The position numbers and the translations under genes were made by a program. The notes beneath the pieces were generated by a model. The model was not told the DNA's origin, ran no database searches, and saw only the letters and a list, made by a program, of their open reading frames with translations. Of a DNA stretch of 64,000 nucleotides, positions 12,865 through 24,700 are shown one piece after another; positions within the stretch are counted from its first letter, which is position 1, and each line of letters starts with the position of its first letter. Source of the DNA: Caenorhabditis elegans (lineage: Eukaryota; Nematoda; Chromadorea; Rhabditida; Rhabditidae); the NCBI RefSeq assembly GCF_000002985.6, contig NC_003283.11:14136001-14200000 (forward strand), in the 5' to 3' direction.

Positions 12865-15742
12865 AACCTTTCAAACTTCATATAAAATCAGATATCAATC
12901 AGATATCAAAGTTTTAAGCTTTACTTAAAAAAATACGGTTACTGGAATTTTAAGTTGAAATCCTCCAAAAATAAACGATTTTTTTTTGAGAAGCTCGCAA
13001 AAAATGCACACCGAAGTCTTGAAATCACATGGTGCCAGCGTCAAAACTGAATTTCACAAAAGAAAATTGAATTTTCTTGTCAAGCTCCACCGAGCAGAAA
13101 CAAAACAGCAACATTCTCGTTCTATTAAATTAAAATTGATATGGAAAAATGAGCTTCCAGAAATTGAAAGAAAAGCAGATAAAATATAAAATATAAACCT
13201 TATTTAATTCAAAAAAAATCTAAAATAAGATGTGGAAAAGTACATCAATAAAAAGTAGAAGAGGTCTTGTTTTTGACACCCTTTCTCGATCCAATGTCAT
13301 TCATCTTTTTTCTATCTTTTCTAGTCTGCGTCTCACCTTAAAATAAATCTCTAGCTTTAATGTCTTTTGTCATTAAATTAATTTCTGTTTCCGTAATTCC
13401 AATGATTTTTAGTTTTGTTTTAGTTGTCGCCGAGAGGAGAGAGATAAAGAATGAGGGAAAACGGATAAAGAAAATGACAAAAAACCACAGTTCATGGGAT
13501 ACACATTCTTGGAAATTATGGTTTGACCTTCGGTGTTAAAAAAATAATTTCAAATCTAATTAGACAATTGTTTGAAGCATTAAACACGTATATGAATATC
13601 AGGTGCATATATCTGTAGGCACAAAAATGACTAGGCCGCCTTGCAGACATTTTCCGCCTAACTTGTAAGTGGGAGATATTGAGATAGTTTAAACAAGCAG
13701 AAGCACGGATGGGGGAATTGTTGCCTAAAACTGACACCTGTGAAATTATATACAAAAAAGTTAAGCCGCCGAAGTGCGATAAAGTGATTATCCTTATAAG
13801 TTACACCTACTTTATCCAACAAAAATGCACATTTAAGAACTATATAATATGACCTTCAATCTCAACTGAATGACAAATGAATTGATGACGACAAGCAAAA
13901 AAAATAAGTGAACAACATGTGTTGTGTCGGAAGGCAAAAAACGAGGCGAAAACCAAAAGAAAATGTGTTCGTTTTATCGAAAAATTAGACAAAAATAAAA
14001 GAGAAACAGAGACATAAAAAGTACACGATCAGGAGGAGACAACAGTTGCCTGAATTTTGGCACATTTTGATGGGTTTGAGGACTTATTTTCGTTTCTTTT
14101 TTTTTAAATAATATGAGGTAGTGTTTTTAGATTTTTAGTGTTCGGTTAGAGGTGTTTAGTGTTCAAATGGTTGAATCAATAGTAATATATATATATATAT
14201 ATATGTATCTGATATATCTGAAAATATTCATTTCGAACTTTTACAACGCAAAAAAACGGGCATGTTTCCAGGCGTACCTGCCTACCTACATTTTCTGCGA
14301 ATAGGCGTTCTGTACTAGAAATCCCCCTTCGCCAGCTTTGCTCCCAGAGTCGCCGGTATGCTTCAATTAAAATTTTGAAAGTTTAATTGAAATAAAATTT
14401 TCAACAGTTAATGTTTAGATATAAGGTAGGCAGGCAGGCATTGCCTCGTCGAGGTGAAATTGGAGTTTCATATGGTAACTAAACCTTAGCTAAAAATGCT
14501 AGAGAAAACTTATATTGGGAGGCAAAAACCGGCGGCACTTGTTTGGTATGAGATATTGAATGGGAAAATGAATGAGGGAAAGGAAGAAACAAAATGGGAA
14601 AAAATGAACCGGTAGGTGGATACATAAAAACTAAAAGGAAAAAAAATGAAACAAGTGGTTATGAATCATTCTGTATCGAAACAATAAAAAAAGAGTCTCT
14701 GGAATTTAAATGGAACATTGAAAAAATAAAAACAAAAACCGATTATTGATCAATGAAAGGTTTGATCGTTTTTTGAATTTCTATGATATACAAAGACAAA
14801 ATGTACAAGTTTTTTGTCAGACTTTATATTTCCCTGATGTTTGAGCATCTTTTTGGAGAATAGGAAAGTTTTCCTTTTACTCTATGAAACACTTTTTTGA
14901 AAACTTTCCATGAAGATTCTGAGAAAATAGAATTGTTAGATCAAGTGGAAGGAAAAACTCCAGTTTAATCTCAAATTTGAATCTTTTGTAAATCGAAAAA
15001 AAACCCCAGTAGTAACCAAGACATTGAACCGTATGTTCCCTTGTCGAAGAGGGCGCCAGAGACACAATGGTATATGTCTTAATTTCTCCGTGTCTCTCTA
15101 TCCCCAACATTCTCTCATTTTCGGACTACGGTTTCCCACAAAATGGAGGCCTATTAGTGTTCGTTTGAGGTCGAACCGCAGAGGACACAGAAAAGACCCC
15201 ACGGTCATTCACACGGATTATGTATACAAAATAAAAAGGTAGGAGAAGAGAGATTTAGAGACAAACAACAAATTCAATAGATGGGTGTGTTGTTCGGTGG
15301 GTTTGTGTGGTTATCGTGGTGGTAATGAAATATGGTATTCGGTACGCTAAATGCGACAAAGCCTAAACAGGGTTTCAAAAGTCTGTATGCTTTGGAAAAA
15401 TTGTTTCAAGTCGTTCTCAAAAAAAAAAAGCTTCTCGAAAAAGGATATGTTCAGTGAAAGCATTTTAAAAACTGGAAAAAACTGGAACTGTGAAACTTGA
15501 TCTAACTCTTAGAAACTTAAAAAAAAGCAATTCAATAAAATACAATCTTCAAATAAAATGTTTTGTTTAAATGTGGAGTAGAGTCTTTTCAATTTTGTAT
15601 TCAAAGTTTTGGCAATTTTAAAATTTTTACAACTCTGAATTTTTGGCATATTTCCTAAAAACTTCATAATAGTCTAAAAAACTTCAACGACTTTGTGTTG
15701 CCTAGAAAAAATTTGAAAAAAAAGTTTTTAATTAACATTTCA
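12865..15742. other. Gene-poor stretch
   Basis: No complete gene is seen. The short frame at 12986-13189 has neither splice partners nor coding composition. Bases 13325-13334 carry TCTGCGTCTC, a word seen again upstream of atfs-1. A perfect (AT)10 microsatellite lies at 14185-14204. Bases 14270-14440 hold CCTACC and GGCAGGCAGG words belonging to dispersed worm repeats. Bases 15020-15240 are less AT-rich and have promoter-like composition, without a clear gene. Confidence 0.4.
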
Positions 15743-16485
15743 GCTGCGTTCAGTGCTTCAAAGCACTTCCCGGTCGAGAAAACTGTCTGTTAACGTAATT
15801 GCCAATTATTCAGACTATAGTTTCATGAGTTTTCAAGATAAGATATTGGTGCGTGACTACAGGTGCAAAATCACAAATATTTACTTTCAAAAACTGAAAC
15901 ATCACAAAATCTGTTCTGCTACTATGAGCAGGAAGTTTCAAAGATTCCATGAGAATTTGACGCATTACTTTACTTTAACAATACGGGCCATTCTCAAGAT
16001 TTTGGTAAACTTTAATATTTTTATCAGTCAACAAATTTTGAAAAGACCAAAGACGTAATGAGGAAATAAATACCAAGGTGTACTATAAGAGAAAAATGCG
16101 AAAAATGTGACCGAACTATTTTATATTCTTTGCCACCAGTCTACAGGAACAATCCAGCTAAGCCCAGCAATATGAATATTCAGATCATTGAAATTTTTTA
16201 AATTTAAATTTCTTATTCTTTTATCGGTAATTGGGAATTTAAAAATGCTAATTCTATGTATTGGGTTTTGAATTAAAAAAAAAAAACAATTTTACTTTGA
16301 AATTCCATAATCCTTATCACCTCATTGTTAGACAGACATCAGGAGGTTCTCTAAAACCTCTGAAAACTCGAAGAAAAAATAAAAGCTGTGAAGATATCGG
16401 AAGTGGTAGATATGAAGAAGATGAAAACTTGGAAGGAATGAGTGGAATGGAAAAAAGACATGTGTGGAGATATTTATTTGATTGA
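15743..16485 (+). other. Two possible exons of an unresolved plus-strand gene
   Basis: After a good acceptor (AACATTTCAG, 15733-15742) one frame reads CVQCFKALPGRENCLL up to a GTAATT donor near 15793, ending in phase 2. The stretch 16332-16485, after a weak TTAG acceptor, begins in the matching phase and reads QTSGGSLKPLKTRRKNKSCE onward to YLFD and a TGA at 16483-16485, with coding-like codon use. The CxxC in the first piece would suit a small zinc-binding module. No upstream exons were found, so both could be chance. Confidence 0.25.
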
Positions 16486-18869
16486 ACCAAGAAAGAGAGC
16501 CAATATGTTGTTTATAGAAATGAAAACGCCTTCCTTTCCTCTTTATGAAACCTGCAGCAGTCTTTGATTGCACTTCCCCTAGATTTTTTTTGAGAATGTA
16601 TAGTGAAAAGTACAGCTGGAAATGAGTTTGAACACTTCGAAAAAAAAAGTGGAAGCTTCACTAATGCGTTTTCGTACTCAATTTATTTTCTGGTTGTACT
16701 TGAAGTTTTGGAAAAGAAACCTGAACTCCCATTAACGACCAACTACAATTTTTTGGAATTATTTAAAACGGCAAATGTGGTGTTTCAGATTACGTAATAG
16801 GATATGACATTTGAAGGCTTTTGGGAAGGAAATTGAGAGGCTGTAATGAGCTAGTCAACAACACAATCTTGGAAATTTCTTGAACATTTTCAGGCGAATT
16901 GTAGATTTATCAAGCAATTCCAATTTAACAGATTTTTACATGTTGAGAATTAACTTTTGTGGATTTTTTAAATTGAAAAATTAGGACTCGATAATTGTCG
17001 AACTGTCAAAAATGTTCGAATAGCGTTCACCTTGGTTTGAACATTTCAGAAATTTCAAATTAATTCTGACGCTCTCAGAGACAACAAAAGAGTTTTACTG
17101 AACTGTTTTTTTATAGTAATACTGAGAAAGTAAACACAAATGACATTCCCAAATTTTCACTAAAAACACACATGCAAAATTCGTGAAGCGGCTATTACCG
17201 AAATTTTTTTTTCGCCAAAGTGGAAAAATCTGTGCAAAAAATAATTGGATTCACTTGTTGATTCAGAATTTCGTCTTTTTTTCTTGTTTACAAAACTGAG
17301 AGAGCGTAAAAATGAAATACCATTTATGTAAAGATAATTTTGGACAACTAAAATTTTTTTTTGGAATTAGTTAATTGATATTTTATAATCCCATGGACTT
17401 TCAAATCATAAGTTTTCCATCCTAGGATAAAAAGTATTTCAAAAACAGAAAATTATAAACTCTGAAAAAAAAATTTCTAAAACAATGTCAACAATAACAA
17501 TATTGTTTTATGAAAGTAAATCCAAAAACCTATGCACTTTTTCATAAATTAAAGTAGTCAAAGGTCAAAGCTCGCTGTAGCATCATGGCTGAATACTTAC
17601 ACACATTAAACAGGAAGGAGGGAGAAAATTTGATGGAAACCAGTGGAATGAAACGACGAAAAATAGAGAAACAGGGAGTGAATAATTAAGGAGAGACGCA
17701 GAGAAATTGAGAAGTTCGAAACAGTTTACACTGAAATGAGAAGAAGGGTCCTTTTGCCTCCAGCATTCTCATCACGCCACACCGAAATTTAATCCGTGCT
17801 TGACTTTGTGTGCTCATTCTGAAGGGAGAAGAAGAAGCAGGATTTCCCCTCTTTTCAATATTACTTCTTGGCGATGTTGTACTAATAATAGTAAAATGTA
17901 AAAGTTGTGTTACAACTGCACATGTCAGCTGTTGTACGCACTCGGGACTCTCGAACTCGATGGTGGTGATGAAACATATGATGATTGAAAAGACGAGAGG
18001 AGCATTTCATTTAGTTTGAGGAAAACCCACAAAGTTGAAGATTTAGAAAACTGAATAAAGTCACTGTTGTAATGATTTAACATATCTTTTAGCAAGACAG
18101 TTACGGGGGAAAATTGTAGACAGAAAATTTAAAAACTACAACAATGTTGTTTTCAAAAGAAGTGTTTCAGTTTACTTCTAGGCTTTCAAAAAAAAGTTTT
18201 CAATAAATTATTTCCAAAAAGCTTTCAAAGTGTTTAAATCGTAAACAAATCTGCAAAAACCCTCACTTGGAGCAATTTTGAGCTTTTCAGAGCAGTGAAT
18301 CGATACAACTTTTTAGATCGACTTTTTTCTAGTTCAAAGTGCCCCTCTGCTGCTAAAATATTTTAAACCAGCCGATGACCGCGCCTCCGGCGCGGCCAAC
18401 GACTGGCGGAGTTTAAAATGTATAACACATAGATGTCCTTTTAATCATTCAAAAATGTATCATTAAAAAAGTTGAAACTTCATCGATTAAATCGCATTTT
18501 CTTCTTCCATGGTATTCGATTCAGAAAATTCAAAGAGACAGTTAGAATGTTCTGATTTTTCTACACTCAAAATTATAAAACTGCGTTGCGTGTACGCCAA
18601 AATAGTCCCCGCCTTTTTCTCGTTCACTCACGGGGAAAAGGCAAAAAGCGGTACCCCAGGTAATATCAGCCGCCGACATCATTCGAGGTCCGCGCACCAC
18701 ACTATTTTTCTCACTGTTGGCGTGGCGAGCTGTCCCCCTCCCCCGAAAAAATTCCACAGAGTTACAGTTTTTCAATAAGTTAATAACTTTCCTTAACTGG
18801 AGAAGTCTGAATAATTAACTACTAATAGTAAGTTCTTTGAATATAGATGTGACGAAACAAATAAAAACT
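16486..18869. other. Gene-poor stretch with a possible minus-strand promoter
   Basis: Bases 17692-17702 read AGAGACGCAGA, the reverse complement of TCTGCGTCTCT found upstream of atfs-1. About 90 bp further along the minus strand is an ATG with a strong GTAAGTATTC donor (near 17608-17594). This could be a first exon of a minus-strand gene, but no downstream exon was found. Bases 18370-18415 hold a GC-rich near-palindrome (CGCGCCTCCGGCGCGG). The frame at 18509-18778 lacks support. Confidence 0.3.
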
Positions 18870-18901
18870 CCTACAGTTATAGGAGGTTGTAGAGCATTTC
18901 A

Positions 18902-18964
18902 GAACTTTTTTGAATTTTCCAGATGATTCTAGAACATTCTAGAATTTTCTTGAAACTTCCAGAA
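18902..18964. repeat. Short array of heat-shock elements
   Basis: GAA and TTC alternate every 5 bp. Eleven of 13 half-sites are intact (misses at 18907 and 18922). This matches the inverted-pentamer binding site of HSF-1. Confidence 0.75.
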
Positions 18965-18989
18965 GGTGCTGAAACAAAAAATTGATTCC

Positions 18990-20205
18990 AGAACCAAAAT
19001 TTGAATTTCCCGCCAAATGTTTTCCTCAGAAAATTTGAATTTCCCGTCAAAATCTTTTTCTCAGAAAATTTGAATTTCCCGCCAAAATTTTTCTTGGAAA
19101 TTTGAATTCCCGCCAAAATTTCTTTTCTCATAAATTTTGAAGCTCCCGCCCATATTTTTAAAGGTCCCACCACGATGGGTCTCGCCAGTTCCAGGTGGTA
19201 CTTAAGCTAACAGAAAGTTTCTCAGAAAATTTGAATTTCCCGCCAAAAATTTTTTCTCAGAAATTTTGAGTTTTCGGCCAAAATTTATGGGTCTCACCAC
19301 GAATATTCCAGAATTTTTTCGAATTTTCCATAAAATTCTGGAACTTTCCAGAAGGTTCTGGAACTTTCCAGAAAGTTCTGGAACATTCCAGAATTTTCTC
19401 GAATTTTCCAGAAAGTTCTAGAACATTATAGAATTTTCTGGAATTTTCCAGATGATTCCAAAACCAAAATTGAAATTCCCGCCAAAATCTTTTTCTCAGA
19501 AAATTTGAATTTCCCTCCAAAAATTTTCTTCTCAGAAAATTTGAAATTCCCGCCAAAATTTTTTCACTGAAAATTTGAATTTCCCGCCAAAATTTTTTTC
19601 ACTGAAAATTTGAATTTCCCGCCAAAATTTTTTTCACTGAAAATTTGAATTTCCTGCCAAAATTTTTTTCACTGATTGAATTTCCCGCCAAAATTTTTTT
19701 TACTGAAAATTTGAATTTCCTGCCAAAATTTTTTTCACTGATTGAATTTCCCGCCAAAATTTTTTTTACTGAAAATTTGAATTTCCTGCTAAAATTTTTT
19801 TCACTGAAAATTTGAATTTCCCGCCAAAATTTTTTCACTGAAAATTTGAATTTCCCGCCAAAATTTTTTTCACTGAAAATTTGAATTTCCCGCCAAAATT
19901 TTTTTCACTGATTGAATTTCCCGCCAAAATTTTTTTTACTGAAAATTTGAATTTCCTGCCAAAATTTTTTTCACTGATTGAATTTCCCGCCAAAATTTTT
20001 TTTACTGAAAATTTGAATTTCCTGCTAAAATTTTTTTCACTGAAAATTTGAATTTCCCGCCAAAATTTTTTTTACTGAAAATTTGAATTTCCCGCCAAAA
20101 TTTTTTTCACTTAAAATTTGAATTTCCCGCCAAAATTTTTTCACTGAAAATTTGAATTTCCCGCCAAAATTTTTTTCACTTAAAATTTGAATTTCCCGCC
20201 AACAT
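18990..20205. repeat. Satellite of about 30-36 bp containing TTTCCCGCCAAA
   Basis: About 25 copies of a unit with AAATTTGAATTTCCCGCC followed by AAAATTTTTTTCACTG. They are dense from 19470 to 20205 and sparser from 18990 to 19250. Some units carry CCTGCC or CCTGCT. A block with the 30-bp variant (ACTGATTGAATTTCCCGCC) occurs at about 19640-19810 and again at about 19880-20050, so a higher-order duplication is visible. The core TTTCCCGCC fits the E2F consensus. Predicted frames through it are repeat translations, not genes. Confidence 0.9.
19301..19458. repeat. Long tandem array of heat-shock elements
   Basis: Sixteen consecutive decamers of form GAANNTTCNN, in perfect 10-bp register. Of 32 half-sites, 28 are intact; the misses are at 19316, 19331, 19426 and 19451. 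The stretch 19336-19398 alone has 13 uninterrupted half-sites. A functional HSF-1 site needs about three. The array is preceded by one copy of the 15-bp GGGTCTCACCACGAA unit. Helitron-derived repeats carrying HSF-1 sites are known in Caenorhabditis, and this block is likely one of them. Confidence 0.85.
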
Positions 20206-20208
20206 TTT

Positions 20209-20313
20209 GGGTCTCACCACGAAGGGTCTCACCACGATGGGTCTCACCACGATGGGTCTCACCACGAAGGGTCTCACCACGTAGGGTCTCACCACGATGG
20301 GTCTCACCACGAA
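20209..20313 (+). repeat. Seven tandem copies of a 15-bp unit
   Basis: The unit is GGGTCTCACCACG followed by AA, AT or TA. Seven copies run head to tail with only the last two bases varying, ending in a diverged GGGTGCCACACC. Single copies occur at about 19168 and 19289, so the unit belongs to the same composite repeat as the heat-shock arrays. Confidence 0.9.
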
Positions 20314-20706
20314 GGGTGCCACACCCACTATTCTCACTGAAATTTGGGCGTGACGTCACAGACTACAAAGACTACATAGACTACAAACTCCGGACAGACG
20401 AACTGTATTTTTTTATATATTTAATGATATTTTCAAATGCCACAGGTTTGTATTTGTAAGTTTTTTTAATTCTAAGTTTTTGTCCAGACTTCCATTTGAA
20501 TAGTAAATCCTTTTCAAAATTCACTTCTAGTAAAAAAACATAAGTTTCTACTTGAAGTTTCAGTATATTCTTATTATACATCACATCTTTCTAAACAATT
20601 TTATTCCACTTATCTCCAATACCCATCTACATCTACACATATCACTTGCACCTTTTGTCTACATGCTCGCTGAGCCATATATGCGCACATATACAAAAAT
20701 GATGAC

Positions 20707-20713
20707 TATAAAA
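20707..20713 (+). promoter_or_regulatory. TATA box
   Basis: TATAAAA lies 118 bp before the ATG of the small membrane protein, followed by a purine-rich stretch and a GC patch. Position and match are good; use is inferred. Confidence 0.5.
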
Positions 20714-20830
20714 AGTGATGATAAATAAAGAGCGCTGGGCGGGCCTTAACGGCCCACATACAGTTTGCAGACAAAAACCTGGAACCAACACAGAATTCCA
20801 GTCATTCAATCTGATTTTTCTCGCATCAGA

Positions 20831-21622
20831 ATGTTCTCTTTTTCTAGAGCTGTTATTATATTCTTTACTATTTTCCCATTGATCTCTGCAACTGGACATC
20901 TTCGGTTGGAACTAACGTCGTCCAAAAACTTTATCTTACAACTGAAGACGAACACAAGTTTCCAAGAAATCCAGCTTGCTATGGGTAATCCAAGAACACT
21001 GAGCTTCCACCCAAAAGACCATCAAGAAACGCTTGAGATCTCATTTTCCAATAATGTTAGCGATCTGACAACAGTGGAATATCATATGAATAGTAATGAA
21101 CTCAATACTTATCAAACTATTCTATTCTCTGACGCCGTTTTATTGGTTCAGTCAGTTTTCAAGTGTGATACCGGGTTCGTTGGAGATAAATGCCAAGATA
21201 TTATTACTTCTACCTCTACCACAGTGATTTCCACAACTACAACAGAAATCAAAACTTCAACTACTAAGGTAATTATAGTAATCAATGATGTTCCAAAAGA
21301 AGCTTCGGCCCTGCAACAGTAAGTTTAATTTCTCAAAGTTAATAATTTCTGATTAATCAAAAACATTTTCAGATCCATCTCTTTAAACGTCATTCATTGC
21401 TCCGTGCTCATCGTGATCATCATAGTACTTCTCATTCTTATCATTATCGTCTACATCTTCCTCCGTCCACATCATCAAAAACACGTTTACATTCAACCGG
21501 AATCTCCAGCCCAAAATGAGAGAAAATGCTCTGTTCTCCTTGAAGAATCAGGTTATTTTTCGCCACTAGAAAGCCCAAGATATACGGAAGCTCCACATAC
21601 TTTCTTGAAAGTTTCTTATTAA
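20831..21622 (+). CDS. Single-pass membrane protein with short EGF-like end and Ser/Thr stalk
   Basis: Exons 20831-21318 and 21373-21622 give 245 aa. The ATG at 20831 was chosen because it starts a clean signal peptide (MFSFSRAVIIFFTIFPLISA). An upstream in-frame ATG at 20765 would put 22 polar residues before it. The ectodomain of about 130 residues has no recognised fold and ends in FKCDTGFVGDKCQD, which resembles the last part of an EGF repeat. Then come a Thr/Ser-rich stalk (STSTTVISTTTTEIKTSTTK), a very hydrophobic segment (LIVIIIVLLILIIIVYIFL, about residues 190-208) and a cytoplasmic tail of about 37 residues. A receptor or adhesion role is possible but not shown. AATAAA follows near 21648. 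It lies 0.5 kb downstream of the heat-shock-element block, so heat induction can be tested. No orthologue was recognised. Confidence 0.8.
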
Positions 21623-21784
21623 TATTTCATATTTTGTGTAATAATTTAATAAATACTGTAATATTTTTTCAGACTATTCATTTTAGCAAAAGAAAAAACA
21701 GAAAAAAACATTTTGATGAAATTCTAGAAAAAAATTCAAGCTCTGATTTCAAAAATGCCGAGTTGTACTAAAATTTTGGTATAC

Positions 21785-24700
21785 TTAATTTATCAGTTGA
21801 TACCCATTCCGAGATCGTCGGAAGAATTGATAAGATGAAACATAGACAATTCCACCTAGAAGTGTTCCACCAAATAAAAGTAAGCCGATGCCTGAAATGT
21901 TTGGACTTTAAGGTACAAAATATGAGTTTTTTAAACTTTTTTTCTTATTAGTTTCAGCGAATAAAACTAAAGTAACAAAAAACAGAACTTACTAAATCCT
22001 CCATCACTTTCACTTTCTTCATTTTCTATGATTTCCACTGGCATAAATCCCATCCTTTTATTTATTACTCGTTTTCTTCCCTTTTTAATCCATCTACTCA
22101 TCTCCAATTCCGATTTCCTTTTCAATTTTTCGCTCTTCAAAAAATTCTCCCGTTCAATTTTTAGTATTTCCATTTGCTCGACAGTTTTATCGACGTCAAA
22201 TGTTATTTGATCCATGTGAGTGATTATTGGAGCAACTAAATTTGTAATGATAAATGTGTCAAGTGATGGAGACCATTCTTCTTTGAATGACTTTTGACCA
22301 GCGGTACTGAAAATTAAAACAGAAACTACATATAACCGTAGTTTGGAACAGCGCAGTTTACCTCCAAAATTCATAAGCTTTAGCATAATAGTTTTTCTTC
22401 ATTCCAGGCATTGTCAGATTCTGATCAAAATCAACCAAGAAATACTCTTTATTTTCTTTTGTATACTGTAGCCAAGGTTGATCTGTCGAAGGAGATGGAT
22501 CTTCAAAATTGATAAAATCAGCAAACATTCCACTATAAATATACTCAATAACGTAATCTTTTGGAGCAAAAACTCCTCGGTGAGTTCCAAAAGTGTAGAT
22601 TAAATCTTCAGAATGATGAGGTGATTTCACTTTCATATATTTTTTGAATGCAGGTCCTGCCCCGCTGTAGGCATAGCTGAAATGCGAAAAGATTGGAATA
22701 TCAATTATCAATATGTAGTTTCTTTTTTAGTCTTGATTCTCATTGCTTAACTATTCAGCTCATATGTCAATTGTCTACCGTTTTGCTAACAATTTTAATA
22801 GAATGTATGATCAATTAAGGAGTACAATAAATAGACGCAAAAATAAATTCAAAAAAATTTCGTTACCTGTACATATAAACCTTTTTGCCTTTTCTCGCAT
22901 GTGCATCTGCTAAGTTAATGGCTTGCGTGTAAAACTCCATATCATCTGATAAAGATTTCGAATCGGATCCATTAATATACCATTTTTGACATTTCGACGA
23001 AAAATCTTCTGACTCCTTGTAGATCTCTATTCCAATTTGATCGCAAAGATTTTTTAAGAATGTTTCCTTCGTCTCAAATTTTGAATAGTTTGAGTTACTG
23101 ATATATCTGAAAATTTGTAATATGAAATCAAATGTTTCAGAGTACCTGCCCAGTGTCTTGAAGTTCTCTAGTTGTAGTTCCTAATAATGTATTGATTGAA
23201 AATATGGACTTTTCCGAATATAAGTTATCTGGATAATCAGTTATAAACTCTCCATCAACTGGCGGAGCTCCAAAGTAGAATGTCGAGTTTTGAAGCAACC
23301 AAAGTTGAGCATCAAGTAACTCTTGAGCAGGCTTCTTTCGAAGGCAGGAGTAAACCTATAGGAAATAGTTAACACAAACATTAATATGAAATTTACCTGT
23401 TCAACTTCATGTTCAGGAAGTTTATTAAAACCATATTTCTTTGAATGACAACCAACTCTTTCAGCCATTGCTGTCATTCCTTTGAAATTTGATTTCTTGG
23501 ACATATTAGTCATTGGTCCACTCATGACTATTTGCTGATGAATCAATCCTTTTGTTAAAGGAGAGATCGTAAACTGAAAATTGAAAAATTGAAAAAAAGG
23601 TTCACCCTTATAATCATACCGCAGCTACCACACCAGCTCCTGCCGAGTGCCCAGCCAAAGTGATTCTATCTTTATTCCCACCAAATTGTTTTATTTCTCT
23701 TCGTACCCATTTCACAGCTTCCAGGGTATCTGTAATTGTCGCCATATACCAAAAACGAAATATCGAAGCAACGAACCAAAAATTCCCACATTCTTATCAC
23801 CCTCGAACCCATTGAGATGCCCAAATCCAAAAATTCCAAGGCGATAATTTATAGTGACGACTACAATATTCCTGTCTTGCCCCACAAAATTATTCACTAA
23901 AATTTCATGGTTGAATGTGGCAGCTGACTCAAACAGATATCCGCCTCCGTGCACTATAATCACCACTGAACAGTTTTTCTGAATATCGTCTTGATGGTTT
24001 AGGAATAGATTATGCAGCTTACATTTTCCAGGCAATATTGATTTGTCAAAACATTAAGATACAAGCAATCTTCTGAAATTGGTCCTCCAATTCCTCCATT
24101 CTTGTAGGTTTTTCTGAAAAAGGTAGTTTCACATGCCCAAGGCAAACGACGCTGGGTCTTTAAAAAATTCAACCCATTTATTTTGAAACATTATAAGTGG
24201 GAAACACTTTTGGAATTTTTGCGTTTTTTAAACTGGAACATTAGTAGAGCTCAAAACAAGAATACTGTAAAAATTCAACAAATGCAATGTCCTTAAAAAA
24301 ATTTTCTTTAACTGTTGATCAAAAACCTTCTACTCCGTTTAGAGCAGTCGCTGCTTCTTAGTTTTCAACGACTTTTCTTATCACAAATGAGCAGACTGTG
24401 ATGTGCGTTTGACAAAAACGTAGTTTGAAATGAAAATCAAAGAGTTTTCCTTGTTCTGATCATTGAAATAAAAAACTAACGTTGAATTGCTCATACACGC
24501 AGGTTTGAACTTTTTTGTCTCCAGAACTCCACTCCATGTTTTTTGGGGACGTGGTTTCCGGAATCGAAGATCTCCGATCGGTGGTTCCACGTATGGAATA
24601 CCGAGGAATGCAATAGCAGATTGATTTCCAAATGGAGAATATGTAGAATTCAATTGTTTTCCCTCAATTATACCGGTCCTGAAAAGTTCTTAAGAAATTT

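Noticed and set aside
14185..14204. (AT)10 as a functional site
   Set aside because: Simple microsatellite; nothing nearby suggests a role.
18877..19838. Minus-strand frames rich in GNSNFLRK and similar
   Set aside because: They are translations of the satellite and heat-shock-element arrays.
20187..20459. Open frame with RRVSPRW repeats
   Set aside because: It is the translation of the 15-bp tandem repeat running into AT-rich DNA, with no gene context.
24114..24480. Extra exon in esterase 1 between exons 2 and 3
   Set aside because: No open piece has family similarity, and the paralogues join exons 2 and 3 directly.
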